A stretch of 12,607 nucleotides of DNA, from the NCBI GenBank assembly GCA_026985775.1, contig JALSPV010000027.1:1-12607 (forward strand), given 5' to 3'. Below, piece by piece: positions 1 to 5,479 of this stretch (the first letter of the stretch is position 1; every line of letters begins with the position of its first letter). The notes under the pieces were generated by a model. The model ran no database searches. It was given only the letters and a program-made list of their open reading frames with translations, and was not told the DNA's origin. A program made the translations under genes and the position numbers. The stretch comes from Candidatus Aenigmatarchaeota archaeon (GTDB lineage: Archaea; Aenigmatarchaeota; Aenigmatarchaeia; Aenigmatarchaeales; SZUA-1535).

Positions 1-145
1 GGCGATGCTTGCAGGCATGCTCATCTTTCGCGAGCTATGGCTTTTGAGAAGAATCATAGAAAGAATCGAAATAAGAAAACTAATAGAATTTCTAAGTTCC
101 TTTGAGGAAGAGTATGAAAACAAAAAAAGAGGTAGAAAGAAATGA
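1..145 (+). CDS. C-terminal end of an unidentified membrane-associated protein (partial)
   Basis: The frame beginning at base 2 is open for 47 codons up to TGA at 143-145, so only the C-terminus is present. The piece starts with a hydrophobic stretch (AMLAGMLIF) and continues as a charged, probably helical tail with alternating Arg/Glu and Ile/Leu, ending in a basic KKRGRKK cluster. This looks like the end of a membrane segment followed by a cytoplasmic coiled-coil tail. Its stop overlaps the next start as ATGA (142-145), so the two genes are translationally coupled and probably work together. I do not recognise the family, and too little is visible to assign a function. Confidence 0.6.
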   Translation, partial: AMLAGMLIFRELWLLRRIIERIEIRKLIEFLSSFEEEYENKKRGRKK

Positions 146-633
146 GCGTCCTCGAAGAGATGCTCATAACACTTAGACAACAAGGATTTGACTTAATACT
201 TGTTTGGGTTTTGACGATGGCAATAGTTTACGGTGTCCTTACAAAGGTTAAAATGCCAGAATCTTACAGTGCAAGAGGATCTATTTCAATTGCCGTAGGT
301 TTTTTAGTTATGCTTGCTTCTGCTGGAACAGCAATACCGGTGATAATAATGCATATGGTAACAACCATGATAGTCGTTGGTTTCGCTCTTTTGCTTGTTG
401 TAATTTTCCTTGAACTCCTTGGAATAAAGAGCCTTGAATTAATGGAAAAACATGCAAACATAGTGCTTGTTATAATAGCCGTGATAACATTTTTCTCGTT
501 TTTAGCGAGTGGTGGAAGCTCCGTATTTGGTACAGCAATAAGAGTACCTGAAGCTATAGTTACTATGGCATTATTTTTTATATTTGCAGGAATAATAATA
601 TGGTTATTGGCTAAAGAAGGAGGAGGTGGATAA
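142..633 (+). CDS. Four-helix membrane protein, first of two tandem paralogues; function unknown
   Basis: This is a 163-residue, very hydrophobic protein with about four predicted membrane helices (roughly residues 17-36, 47-70, 72-94 and 104-122, with a further hydrophobic segment near 138-156). It ends in a glycine tail, EGGGG. The ATG at 142 is supported by GAGGT at 129-133, eight bases upstream, and by the ATGA overlap with the preceding gene. The next protein shares its architecture and the pattern W-(V/L)-L-T-x-A-(I/V)-V-Y-G-V-L followed by P-x-S-x-x-A-R in the first third, so the two arose by duplication. There is no signal peptide, enzymatic motif or cofactor site that I can see. I do not recognise the family; a structural or secretion-related membrane role is only a guess from the cluster. 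Confidence 0.85.
   Translation: MSVLEEMLITLRQQGFDLILVWVLTMAIVYGVLTKVKMPESYSARGSISIAVGFLVMLASAGTAIPVIIMHMVTTMIVVGFALLLVVIFLELLGIKSLELMEKHANIVLVIIAVITFFSFLASGGSSVFGTAIRVPEAIVTMALFFIFAGIIIWLLAKEGGGG
622..628 (+). promoter_or_regulatory. Shine-Dalgarno site embedded in the glycine-tail codons of the preceding gene
   Basis: GGAGGTG lies six bases before the ATG at 635 and also encodes part of the EGGGG tail of the upstream protein. It decides the start of the second paralogue in favour of ATG 635. The GTG at 626 lies inside the site and cannot use it. Confidence 0.7.
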
Positions 634-634
634 A

Positions 635-1129
635 ATGACAATGGGTATTGATATAGCGACCATAACACTTCCAGAAATACTTCTCTGGCTTCTTACATAC
701 GCTGTTGTTTACGGTGTATTAAGCCAGGCTGGCATTCCACAATCTAAAGCAGCCAGAAGCATAATAGCCCTTGTTGCTGGCTTCTTCGTGCTTATGAGCA
801 ATCCACTTTCGGTTCTTGCCGTGCTTTCCCAGGTAACAAGTGATATGCTTCTTGTGATAATAACTCTTTTGAGTTTTCTCGTTTTCGTGGAGATGATGGG
901 TGTGAAAATAGGAGGTCAAAAACCACATGAGCACTCGAGTGTTGCAAAAATAATTTTTCTAGCGCTAATAGTAATAGCAGCCGCGATATTTGTTTCGGCG
1001 GGGGGGTTAGAACTCTTGGGTTGGAGGAGCGCGGGAATTTTCAACATAAGCTGGAATACGCTATTCTTCATTATAGTAATAGTTGGTGCAATATGGTGGA
1101 TGATTTCAGAAGGCGGAGAAGGAGGTTAA
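635..1129 (+). CDS. Four-helix membrane protein, second tandem paralogue; function unknown
   Basis: This 164-residue membrane protein is homologous to its upstream neighbour: both open with a WxLTxAxVYGVL helix, carry a PxSxxAR loop and end in a Gly/Glu tail (here EGGEGG). It has about four to five hydrophobic helices, and an extramembrane loop at GGQKPHEHSS separates the two halves. I start it at ATG 635 because a strong GGAGGTG site is six bases upstream; the in-frame GTG at 626 overlaps that site, and ATG 641 is a weaker alternative. The gap after the previous stop is one base, so the genes are co-transcribed. The tandem duplication suggests a hetero-oligomer, which is inference. No family is recognised. 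Confidence 0.85.
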   Translation: MTMGIDIATITLPEILLWLLTYAVVYGVLSQAGIPQSKAARSIIALVAGFFVLMSNPLSVLAVLSQVTSDMLLVIITLLSFLVFVEMMGVKIGGQKPHEHSSVAKIIFLALIVIAAAIFVSAGGLELLGWRSAGIFNISWNTLFFIIVIVGAIWWMISEGGEGG

Positions 1130-1165
1130 AACTAATAAAAATATAAGCAAAAATCAAACTTTATT
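1130..1165 (-). terminator. Candidate oligo-T terminator for the PCNA operon
   Basis: The 36-base gap between the convergent membrane-protein gene and PCNA reads, on the minus strand after the PCNA stop, as several T runs (TTTTTGC, ATTTTTATT, GTTTT) with no hairpin. Archaeal termination commonly uses such T tracts. The plus strand is A-rich and gives little evidence of its own terminator. Confidence 0.35.
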
Positions 1166-1912
1166 TTACTCCTCTACTCTTGGTGCAAGGATTAGTGCAA
1201 GTTTAAGGGTTCCTGCATCAAACTCCATTCTCATTGGATAATCAGTTCCCATTTTTATTGTAACTCTATCTACAAGAGGTGCTGCCTTCATAAATTTTTT
1301 GAGATAATCTACAGGGTATCTTGCTCTTGCTTCGCCTTCTGTGATTAATGAAGGATCTTCACCTGTATTAACTTTTAAGTGTAGGCGTGAAGAATCACTC
1401 TCTGCGATTATCTCAAAAGTATCTTGAGATATTTTGAAAATTACGGCATCAGCAACATCTTTTGCATCGTCTATACCTTGCTTTAAAATATCTATATCAA
1501 TTTCTGCTTTTGCAGAAAACTGTAACCTATCTATTGGAGGAAGCTCTTCTTCCGAAAGTTCCAGAACAGGTATTGTAAAACTTCTTATCGCTCTACCCTT
1601 TATAACCACTTCAAACTTAGTCTTACTATCGTCTACCTTTAGCTCTATATCTTCTGTTTTCTTTGCACGCTTTATTGCTGTTAATAATTCCTCGAGGTTT
1701 AATCCAACCTTTATTTCTTCTTCTGTACATTCGTATTCATCAAAGGCGTCTTTGCTTAATCTGAAATCAACTGCTGCAACCTTTGCCCTATCAGCTGCAA
1801 CGAGTTCTATACCTTCTGGTGTGATCTTGAAGACAGCTTCATCTATAAGCTGTGCTATTGCGGCAATACTATTCTTAAGAAGGTTCACATTCGTTGTAAG
1901 CCCTCTGAACAT
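1166..1912 (-). CDS. pcn: DNA polymerase sliding clamp (PCNA)
   Basis: PCNA forms the ring that tethers replicative DNA polymerase, FEN1, ligase and other factors to DNA. The 248 residues are the usual length for archaeal clamps. The N-terminus is typical, with LIDEAVFKITPEG at 22-34 and AADRAKVAAVDF at 39-50. The interdomain connecting loop lies around 115-138 (PVLELSEEELPP), the segment YPVDYLKKFMKA sits at 199-210, and the C-terminus LILAPRVEE (240-248) forms part of the PIP-box docking surface. The start MFRG is the family-typical one and has a GGTGA site (1923-1919) six bases upstream. The gene follows an OB-fold protein gene and overlaps its end by 38 nt, so the two are co-expressed. 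Nothing is missing. There is one PCNA gene here and no sign of paralogues, so a homotrimer is likely. Confidence 0.97.
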   Translation of the reverse strand: MFRGLTTNVNLLKNSIAAIAQLIDEAVFKITPEGIELVAADRAKVAAVDFRLSKDAFDEYECTEEEIKVGLNLEELLTAIKRAKKTEDIELKVDDSKTKFEVVIKGRAIRSFTIPVLELSEEELPPIDRLQFSAKAEIDIDILKQGIDDAKDVADAVIFKISQDTFEIIAESDSSRLHLKVNTGEDPSLITEGEARARYPVDYLKKFMKAAPLVDRVTIKMGTDYPMRMEFDAGTLKLALILAPRVEE

Positions 1913-2225
1913 CTTCCATCACCTTTTTGAGTATTTCTCTCGCTTTTCTATATAAATTTACCTCGAAGCCGTTCAATTTTTGTACGCATTCTCCGTAAAT
2001 GAGCAAACCCTTCTCTTGAGTTTTTGAAACCCTTCCTATAATTTTTACAATTTCACCAATTTCTAAATCTACAGGCTCTTTGAAAACAACATTAGCTTTT
2101 CCTGTACCATCATCCACTATTATGGTGTTTCCCTGAAAATCTACGACCGTACCGAGAATTCTTACCCTTTTATCCTCTTCGTTTATTTCACATATCTTTT
2201 TTTCCACAGCTGTATAGCGCTCCAT
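1875..2225 (-). CDS. OB-fold nucleic-acid-binding protein, RPA14/RPA32-like
   Basis: This 116-residue protein is built around one OB fold. Residues 20-85 carry the typical strand pattern RVRILGTVVDF, then IIVDDGTGKANVVF (35-48), a hallmark turn of small RPA-type OB domains, then IGEIVKIIGRV and LLIYGECVQ. A charged C-terminal helix follows (residues 89-110). The size and motif fit a small RPA subunit or RPA-accessory protein that binds single-stranded DNA; a tRNA/RNA-binding OB protein is less likely beside PCNA. The coding end overlaps the PCNA start by 38 nt, an unusually long overlap. The ATG at 2225 has no Shine-Dalgarno site but has a TATA core 26.5 nt upstream, so the operon mRNA is probably leaderless. 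The exact subunit identity is not resolved. Confidence 0.8.
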   Translation of the reverse strand: MERYTAVEKKICEINEEDKRVRILGTVVDFQGNTIIVDDGTGKANVVFKEPVDLEIGEIVKIIGRVSKTQEKGLLIYGECVQKLNGFEVNLYRKAREILKKVMEDVQRAYNECEPS

Positions 2226-2247
2226 GATGAAAAACTATAATTTAAAA

Positions 2248-2255
2248 CTTTAAAG
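2248..2255. promoter_or_regulatory. Palindromic TATA core shared by two divergent genes
   Basis: CTTTAAAG is a perfect palindrome whose centre (2251.5) is 26.5 bases from the first base of both the minus-strand start codon (2225) and the plus-strand start codon (2278). Neither gene has a Shine-Dalgarno site. The spacing is what archaeal TBP/TFB promoters need to start transcription at the ATG itself. The only other TTTAAA core in the gap (2241-2246) is wrongly spaced for both genes. The flanks, AAAA on one side and GTTTT on the other, extend the near-symmetry. Confidence 0.6.
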
Positions 2256-2277
2256 GTTTTCAAAGAAAAGAAAATTA

Positions 2278-2994
2278 ATGCTTATTGCAGCGATTTCAGA
2301 TGTACACTACCCAAGATTTTCTGAACTTTTTCACAGTGCTTTGAAAAATGCAAACGATAAAAGACCATGTTTTGTAATACTAGCTGGAGATATCATAAAC
2401 CGTGGAGATGCGAGACAGTTTCCTGTTGTTATAAACCTTATTCGCGAGAATTTTGGAAAGGAAATTAAAATTCTCGCATGTTTTGGAAACGAAGAATACG
2501 AAGATGTAAGAGATGCTCTTAAAAAGCAAGGCGATGTAAAATTTCTGGAAGAAGAAATTCTCATCGAAAAATTTCATGGAAAAACCATAGCCTTCATAGG
2601 TTCCCAGGGTGTAATAGATTCACCAACTCCATGGCAGAAAAGACATATTCCAAACATCAAAGAGATTTATGAAAAAAGGATAAAGCAATTAAAAAAGCTC
2701 ATTTTACAGGCAAAGGAAAAAGCGGATATTACTGTGGTTTTTTCGCATTACGCACCGAGTTACAAAACCCTTAAAGGAGAGGAAAAAAGTAAATACCCCT
2801 TCCTTGGCTCAGTAAAAATGGAAAAGGTTATTGCTGAAACACAACCAGATATAGCAATTCATGGTCATGCTCACCACGGAAGTGTATACGCTGAGATAGG
2901 AAAAACAAGAATTTACAATGTTGCATTGCCTCTTAGAAAAGCATTTACCTTTATATCTCTTGAGGAGAAAATAGGTTTAGAAAGGTTTTGGTGA
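2278..2994 (+). CDS. Calcineurin-like metallophosphoesterase
   Basis: This 238-residue protein has all the motifs of the metallophosphoesterase fold: SDVH (D8, H10) and GDIINRGD (from residue 37) near the N-terminus, GNEE in place of the usual GNHE/GNHD, SHYAP near residue 157 and a C-terminal GHAHHG. These residues hold a two-metal centre that hydrolyses phosphoesters. GNEE matches my memory of a group of archaeal homologues, so activity is probably retained. The substrate cannot be read from the sequence; cyclic nucleotides, nucleotides or phosphoproteins are all possible. The start has no Shine-Dalgarno site and sits 26.5 nt after a TATA core, which fits a leaderless mRNA. The downstream small membrane protein begins four bases after its stop. 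Confidence 0.88.
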   Translation: MLIAAISDVHYPRFSELFHSALKNANDKRPCFVILAGDIINRGDARQFPVVINLIRENFGKEIKILACFGNEEYEDVRDALKKQGDVKFLEEEILIEKFHGKTIAFIGSQGVIDSPTPWQKRHIPNIKEIYEKRIKQLKKLILQAKEKADITVVFSHYAPSYKTLKGEEKSKYPFLGSVKMEKVIAETQPDIAIHGHAHHGSVYAEIGKTRIYNVALPLRKAFTFISLEEKIGLERFW

Positions 2995-2998
2995 AAAA

Positions 2999-3190
2999 AT
3001 GGTGAAGCCATCCACACTTTTAAAAATACTCGGAGTGTTTTTATCGGTGATTTTCATAGTTTTAGGTTGTTTACTTATTTTTCTTTCAAAAGACAGGATA
3101 TTCGGAATAGGATCTCCTTATAAAGAAATTTTGGGGATAGTTTTTATATTTCTTGGTGTACACAAATTTGCTAAAGATGTGGGGCCGTAG
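2999..3190 (+). CDS. Small two-helix membrane protein; function unknown
   Basis: This 63-residue protein consists of two hydrophobic helices (about residues 8-29 and 43-58) joined by a short loop, SKDRIFGIGSPYKE. The ATG at 2999 follows GGTGA (2990-2994) by four bases, and the site includes the stop of the phosphoesterase gene, so translation is coupled. Its final codons and TAG stop lie inside the first ten bases of the tRNA-Trp gene. The reading frame with its site looks genuine, but the size means confidence is moderate. The family is not recognised. Confidence 0.6.
   Translation: MVKPSTLLKILGVFLSVIFIVLGCLLIFLSKDRIFGIGSPYKEILGIVFIFLGVHKFAKDVGP
3142..3150 (+). promoter_or_regulatory. Possible TATA box for tRNA-Trp
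   Basis: TTTTATATT lies inside the small membrane-protein gene, centred about 35 bases upstream of the mature tRNA 5' end. Initiation 26 bases downstream would leave a short leader for RNase P to remove. The tRNA could instead be processed out of the upstream operon transcript. Confidence 0.35.
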
Positions 3191-3216
3191 TCTAGTGGCA
3201 GGACGGCCGGCTCCAG

Positions 3217-3258
3217 CGGTTGCTGGTGCTTTGAGCAAAGCGCGATGAAATCGGAGAC
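3217..3258 (+). other. tRNA-Trp intron 1, canonical 37/38 position
   Basis: The bulge-helix-bulge is textbook. CUCC of the anticodon loop (3211-3214) pairs with GGAG of the intron (3253-3256). The flanking three-base bulges are A-G|C (3215-3217) and A-C|A (3257-3259), each cut after the second base. The outer helix is the anticodon stem, and an inner helix pairs 3218-3221 with 3249-3252. The intron core folds into a 5-bp hairpin, GCTTT-GAGC-AAAGC (3228-3241). Introns at this site in tRNA-Trp are widespread in archaea; this one is short. Confidence 0.9.
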
Positions 3259-3279
3259 ACCGGTTGACCCCGGTTCGAA

Positions 3280-3293
3280 GCTTTTTGCAAAAA
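3280..3293 (+). other. tRNA-Trp intron 2, 14 nt in the T loop (59/60)
   Basis: Without this segment the T loop is the consensus UUCGAAU. The proposed bulges are A-A|G (3278-3280) and A-A|T (3292-3294). Between them UUCG (3274-3277) faces CAAA (3288-3291), giving three pairs and one C-A mismatch, so this is a relaxed bulge-helix-bulge. The inside is only a C-G pair closing five Us. A one-base shift (3281-3294) would leave UUCGAAG and is less consistent with the bulges. Most of the intron is the 12-base palindrome TTTTTGCAAAAA (3282-3293). Confidence 0.75.
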
Positions 3294-3312
3294 TCCGGGC
3301 GGCCCCACCATA

Positions 3313-3549
3313 CTATCTGTTTTCTTCCATCCATTTCCAAAGGTTATAATTATTTCTTCCGCCCATTTTTTCAAGTTTTTGCCACTCATTCCACCTGTCG
3401 AGCAATTTGAAAAAATAGAACATTATAGAAGGACTTGCGTGGTATTCTTCTGTAATAATTTCCTGTGCTTTTTCTGGACAATAATCCGCTTCTTTGAGAA
3501 TTTGATAAAAGATTTTAGTGAGCTTTCTTTTTCTTTCAAATTTTTCACC
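3313..3549 (-). pseudogene. Small open frame without a usable start codon; possible broken gene
   Basis: The minus strand is open for 79 codons, from just after TAA (3550-3552) to TAG (3313-3315). The translation looks protein-like: a basic start (FERKRKLTKIFYQILKEAD), a middle rich in Glu, and a Trp-rich end (WNEWQKLEKMGG, then NLWKWMEENR). An AAGGTGA Shine-Dalgarno sequence (3551-3545) and an AT-rich TATATAA precede it, but no in-frame ATG, GTG or TTG occurs near the beginning. The TTG at a good distance from the site is in another frame. The first in-frame ATG (3423) would leave 36 residues. A one-base indel in the A-rich run near 3528-3537, true decay or a sequencing error would explain this. 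It could be the last gene of the vWA operon. The family is not recognised. Confidence 0.4.
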
Positions 3550-3584
3550 TTATATATTATTTCCACAGAAAAAACTTTAAAGTT

Positions 3585-4577
3585 TTATACAGCACCAAAC
3601 TTAGAGAACACCAAAAGCTCAAGAGCAACAAGTAATGAAATGAAGAGTAGAACATAGTAGTCTGAGTTTAACGGAATTCTCTCGTTTTTCACAAGTACAT
3701 TTTTCATCGCTTCTTTAAACGCTTTTTCGTTTGTTACAAAGAAGAACTTTCCTCCTGTTTCTCTTGCTATCATTTTCAATTGTTCTGTATCAAGTTCAGG
3801 AAAGCTAAATTTTATTCCTTTTTTCTTCGCTATATTTACAAGTTGTTGGTATATTTCTTTTGTTTCATTTGTAATTCCGATTCCTATTGGATAAACTATC
3901 ACATTTTTTTCTTTTGCTGTCTTCAGAGCTTCTTCGAGGCTTCTTCCAGCATTATTCTTTCCGTCCGTTATTAAAATTAAAAATCTTTGCTTATCGCTTT
4001 GAGCAAGCATGGAGCTACCGAGAGCTATTGCTTCTCCAAGTGCTGTACCTGTGTCATTGGGGGCAATTCCGATGTTTTTTATTTTCTTTCTTACATCGAA
4101 AATATCTTCTGTAAGTGGGACAACAGGAGATGCACTATCGGCAAATTTAAGAACGCATATTTTCGATGCTCCTGGAAGTTCGTCGAGCCAGTTTTCAACA
4201 GTTTTTTTAACAAACTCGAGTCGGTTTGGAGAATAGTCTGGTAAAAGCATTGTTTGGGAAACATCTATTGCTATACAGAAATCTGTATTTGCAACTGGTT
4301 TTACCATGCTTATTTCTATTGAATCTGTTGCAACAAGAAAAAGAAGAGTTACAATAAAAAGTTTTGTGATCAATATCCATATACTTGGAACTATTGACTT
4401 ATATCCGTGAACTTTTTTCAACGTGTAAAAGTTTGCAAATTTTAGCACGCGTTCTTTGCGCATTTTCGTCATTAAAAGATAAGAAACAGTAACTATTCCC
4501 AGAAGTAAAATTAACATTCCAAGGCTTCGTGAAGGGAGGGTAATTGCAATTTTAACACCAAACAAATTCATTTCCAT
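3585..4577 (-). CDS. Membrane-anchored von Willebrand factor A protein (BatA-like)
   Basis: This 330-residue protein has two N-terminal membrane helices (about 18-38 and 62-83), a vWA domain (about 98-295) and a C-terminal helix (about 306-325). The metal-ion-dependent adhesion site looks complete: DVSQT (D105, S107, T109), a threonine in NDTGT (176 or 178), and D205 in ITDGKNN. Such proteins bind partners through the coordinated metal and commonly act with MoxR ATPases and DUF58 proteins at the membrane. The ATG at 4577 is chosen over ATG 4571 because GGTGA (4588-4584) lies six bases upstream of the former; the latter would give a plain ATGA overlap with the DUF58 stop. It is the third gene of the operon. 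The partner or substrate is not visible. Confidence 0.9.
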   Translation of the reverse strand: MEMNLFGVKIAITLPSRSLGMLILLLGIVTVSYLLMTKMRKERVLKFANFYTLKKVHGYKSIVPSIWILITKLFIVTLLFLVATDSIEISMVKPVANTDFCIAIDVSQTMLLPDYSPNRLEFVKKTVENWLDELPGASKICVLKFADSASPVVPLTEDIFDVRKKIKNIGIAPNDTGTALGEAIALGSSMLAQSDKQRFLILITDGKNNAGRSLEEALKTAKEKNVIVYPIGIGITNETKEIYQQLVNIAKKKGIKFSFPELDTEQLKMIARETGGKFFFVTNEKAFKEAMKNVLVKNERIPLNSDYYVLLFISLLVALELLVFSKFGAV

Positions 4578-5479
4578 AGCCTTTCACCGAAAAGTTCGAG
4601 GATTAGCTTAACCATATTCATTTCGTTGGTATGAGTTTTCGCAAATAACGCACCAGCTTCGATAAACTTTTCTATAATTTCTGCTTCTTCTTCTCTTGTT
4701 TTTTTATTAAATTCATCTCTTATTCTATCGGCATCAACAAGGGATATTTTCCCTGTAACAGGGTCTTGAACATAAATTTTTCCGATGCCTTCGGGAATGT
4801 AGCTATCTAAAGGATCTCGTACCATAATTCCTGCGACTCCTTCAAACTTGTTTGCTGCTTTAAGAACAAAATCATAAAGTTGTGTTTTTTCTCCTATGAA
4901 ATCTGAAATGATAAAAATGAAAGAGTCTGGAGGAAATGTTTCGAGAATAGGGGAGGTTATACATCCCCATTTCTTTTCTCCACCATAAATTTCTTTTTTA
5001 CAAAGAACTCTTGCAATTTGCAAAACAGTCTCGATAGTTAATGAAGGATCTATAAAAACTTTAATCTCATCCGAAAAGCCTATTAAACAAACCCTGTCTC
5101 CAAGTATATGTGAAACAAGAGCAAGTGTTGTTACCAACAGAGCGGCATATTCATTTTTGACCATTTCAGTTGTCCCAAGTGTCATTGTTGTAGAAAGGTC
5201 AACAACATAAATTATATTGAGTTTCCTCTCTTCCTTGAAGATTTTTACATGTGGTTTTCCGGTTCTCGCATAAGAGTTCCAGTCTATAAAGCGCGCATCG
5301 TCATTTTCTGTATATTCTCTTAATCTATCAAACTCTATTCCCCTACCCGTTATGATCTTGTAATAAATGAACTGAAATTTTAGGAGCTCAACAAGCTTCC
5401 AAGCATTTAGCACGCTTTTTTTCCATAGCTCGCGGAAATCTGGAACAGATATGTTTAAAACTCGATTATTTTCTTTCAA
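4568..5479 (-). CDS. DUF58 family protein, partner of the MoxR ATPase
   Basis: The 303 residues carry the DUF58 signature: GRGIEFDRLREY (45-56), DDAR (60-63), IDWN (65-68), ARTGKP (71-76) and EER (83-85). A vWA-like fold follows with DLSTT at 94-98, so the D-x-S-x-T metal motif is kept. There is no convincing transmembrane segment. The family is genetically tied to MoxR-type AAA+ ATPases and vWA proteins, here on both sides, and probably helps them remodel or activate a target. The start codon is TTG (5479-5477), overlapping the moxR stop as TTGA, with GAGGT (5493-5489) nine bases upstream and a second GAGGT (5487-5483) three bases upstream. No ATG occurs before residue 99, so TTG is well supported. 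The biochemical role is not established. Confidence 0.92.
   Translation of the reverse strand: MKENNRVLNISVPDFRELWKKSVLNAWKLVELLKFQFIYYKIITGRGIEFDRLREYTENDDARFIDWNSYARTGKPHVKIFKEERKLNIIYVVDLSTTMTLGTTEMVKNEYAALLVTTLALVSHILGDRVCLIGFSDEIKVFIDPSLTIETVLQIARVLCKKEIYGGEKKWGCITSPILETFPPDSFIFIISDFIGEKTQLYDFVLKAANKFEGVAGIMVRDPLDSYIPEGIGKIYVQDPVTGKISLVDADRIRDEFNKKTREEEAEIIEKFIEAGALFAKTHTNEMNMVKLILELFGERLWK

Larger units (their letters stand above)
3181..3310 (+). tRNA. tRNA-Trp (CCA) with two introns and an encoded CCA end
   Basis: The acceptor stem GGGGCCG (3181-3187) pairs perfectly with CGGCCCC (3300-3306), followed by discriminator A3307 and an encoded CCA (3308-3310). The D arm is 3190-3204. The anticodon stem GCCGG (3206-3210) pairs with CCGGT (3260-3264), and U33 is 3212. 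The anticodon CCA is 3213-3215, so this is tRNA-Trp. The T stem CCCGG (3269-3273) pairs with CCGGG (3295-3299). Two insertions interrupt it: 42 nt after position 37 (3217-3258) and 14 nt in the T loop (3280-3293). Removing both leaves a standard 74-base tRNA including CCA, with anticodon loop CUCCAGA and T loop UUCGAAU. The gene overlaps the end of the upstream small gene by ten bases. Confidence 0.95.

Noticed and set aside
1434..1955. Plus-strand open frame of 173 codons opposite PCNA
   Set aside because: It is a Ser-rich antisense shadow of a highly conserved gene, with no ribosome site or recognisable motif.
3222..3248. Box C/D guide RNA in the tRNA-Trp intron (GCGATGA at 3242-3248 as box C, CTGG at 3223-3226 as box D)
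   Set aside because: Known archaeal tRNA-Trp introns can carry such guides, but this intron is only 42 nt, the D-like box lacks the final A needed for the kink-turn, and position 39 is C, not the usual U target. Chance is more likely.
3282..3293. 12-base palindrome TTTTTGCAAAAA as a terminator or recombination site
   Set aside because: It lies wholly within the T-loop insertion of a tRNA whose two halves are otherwise perfect, so the intron explains it. There is no integrase gene or repeated att copy nearby.
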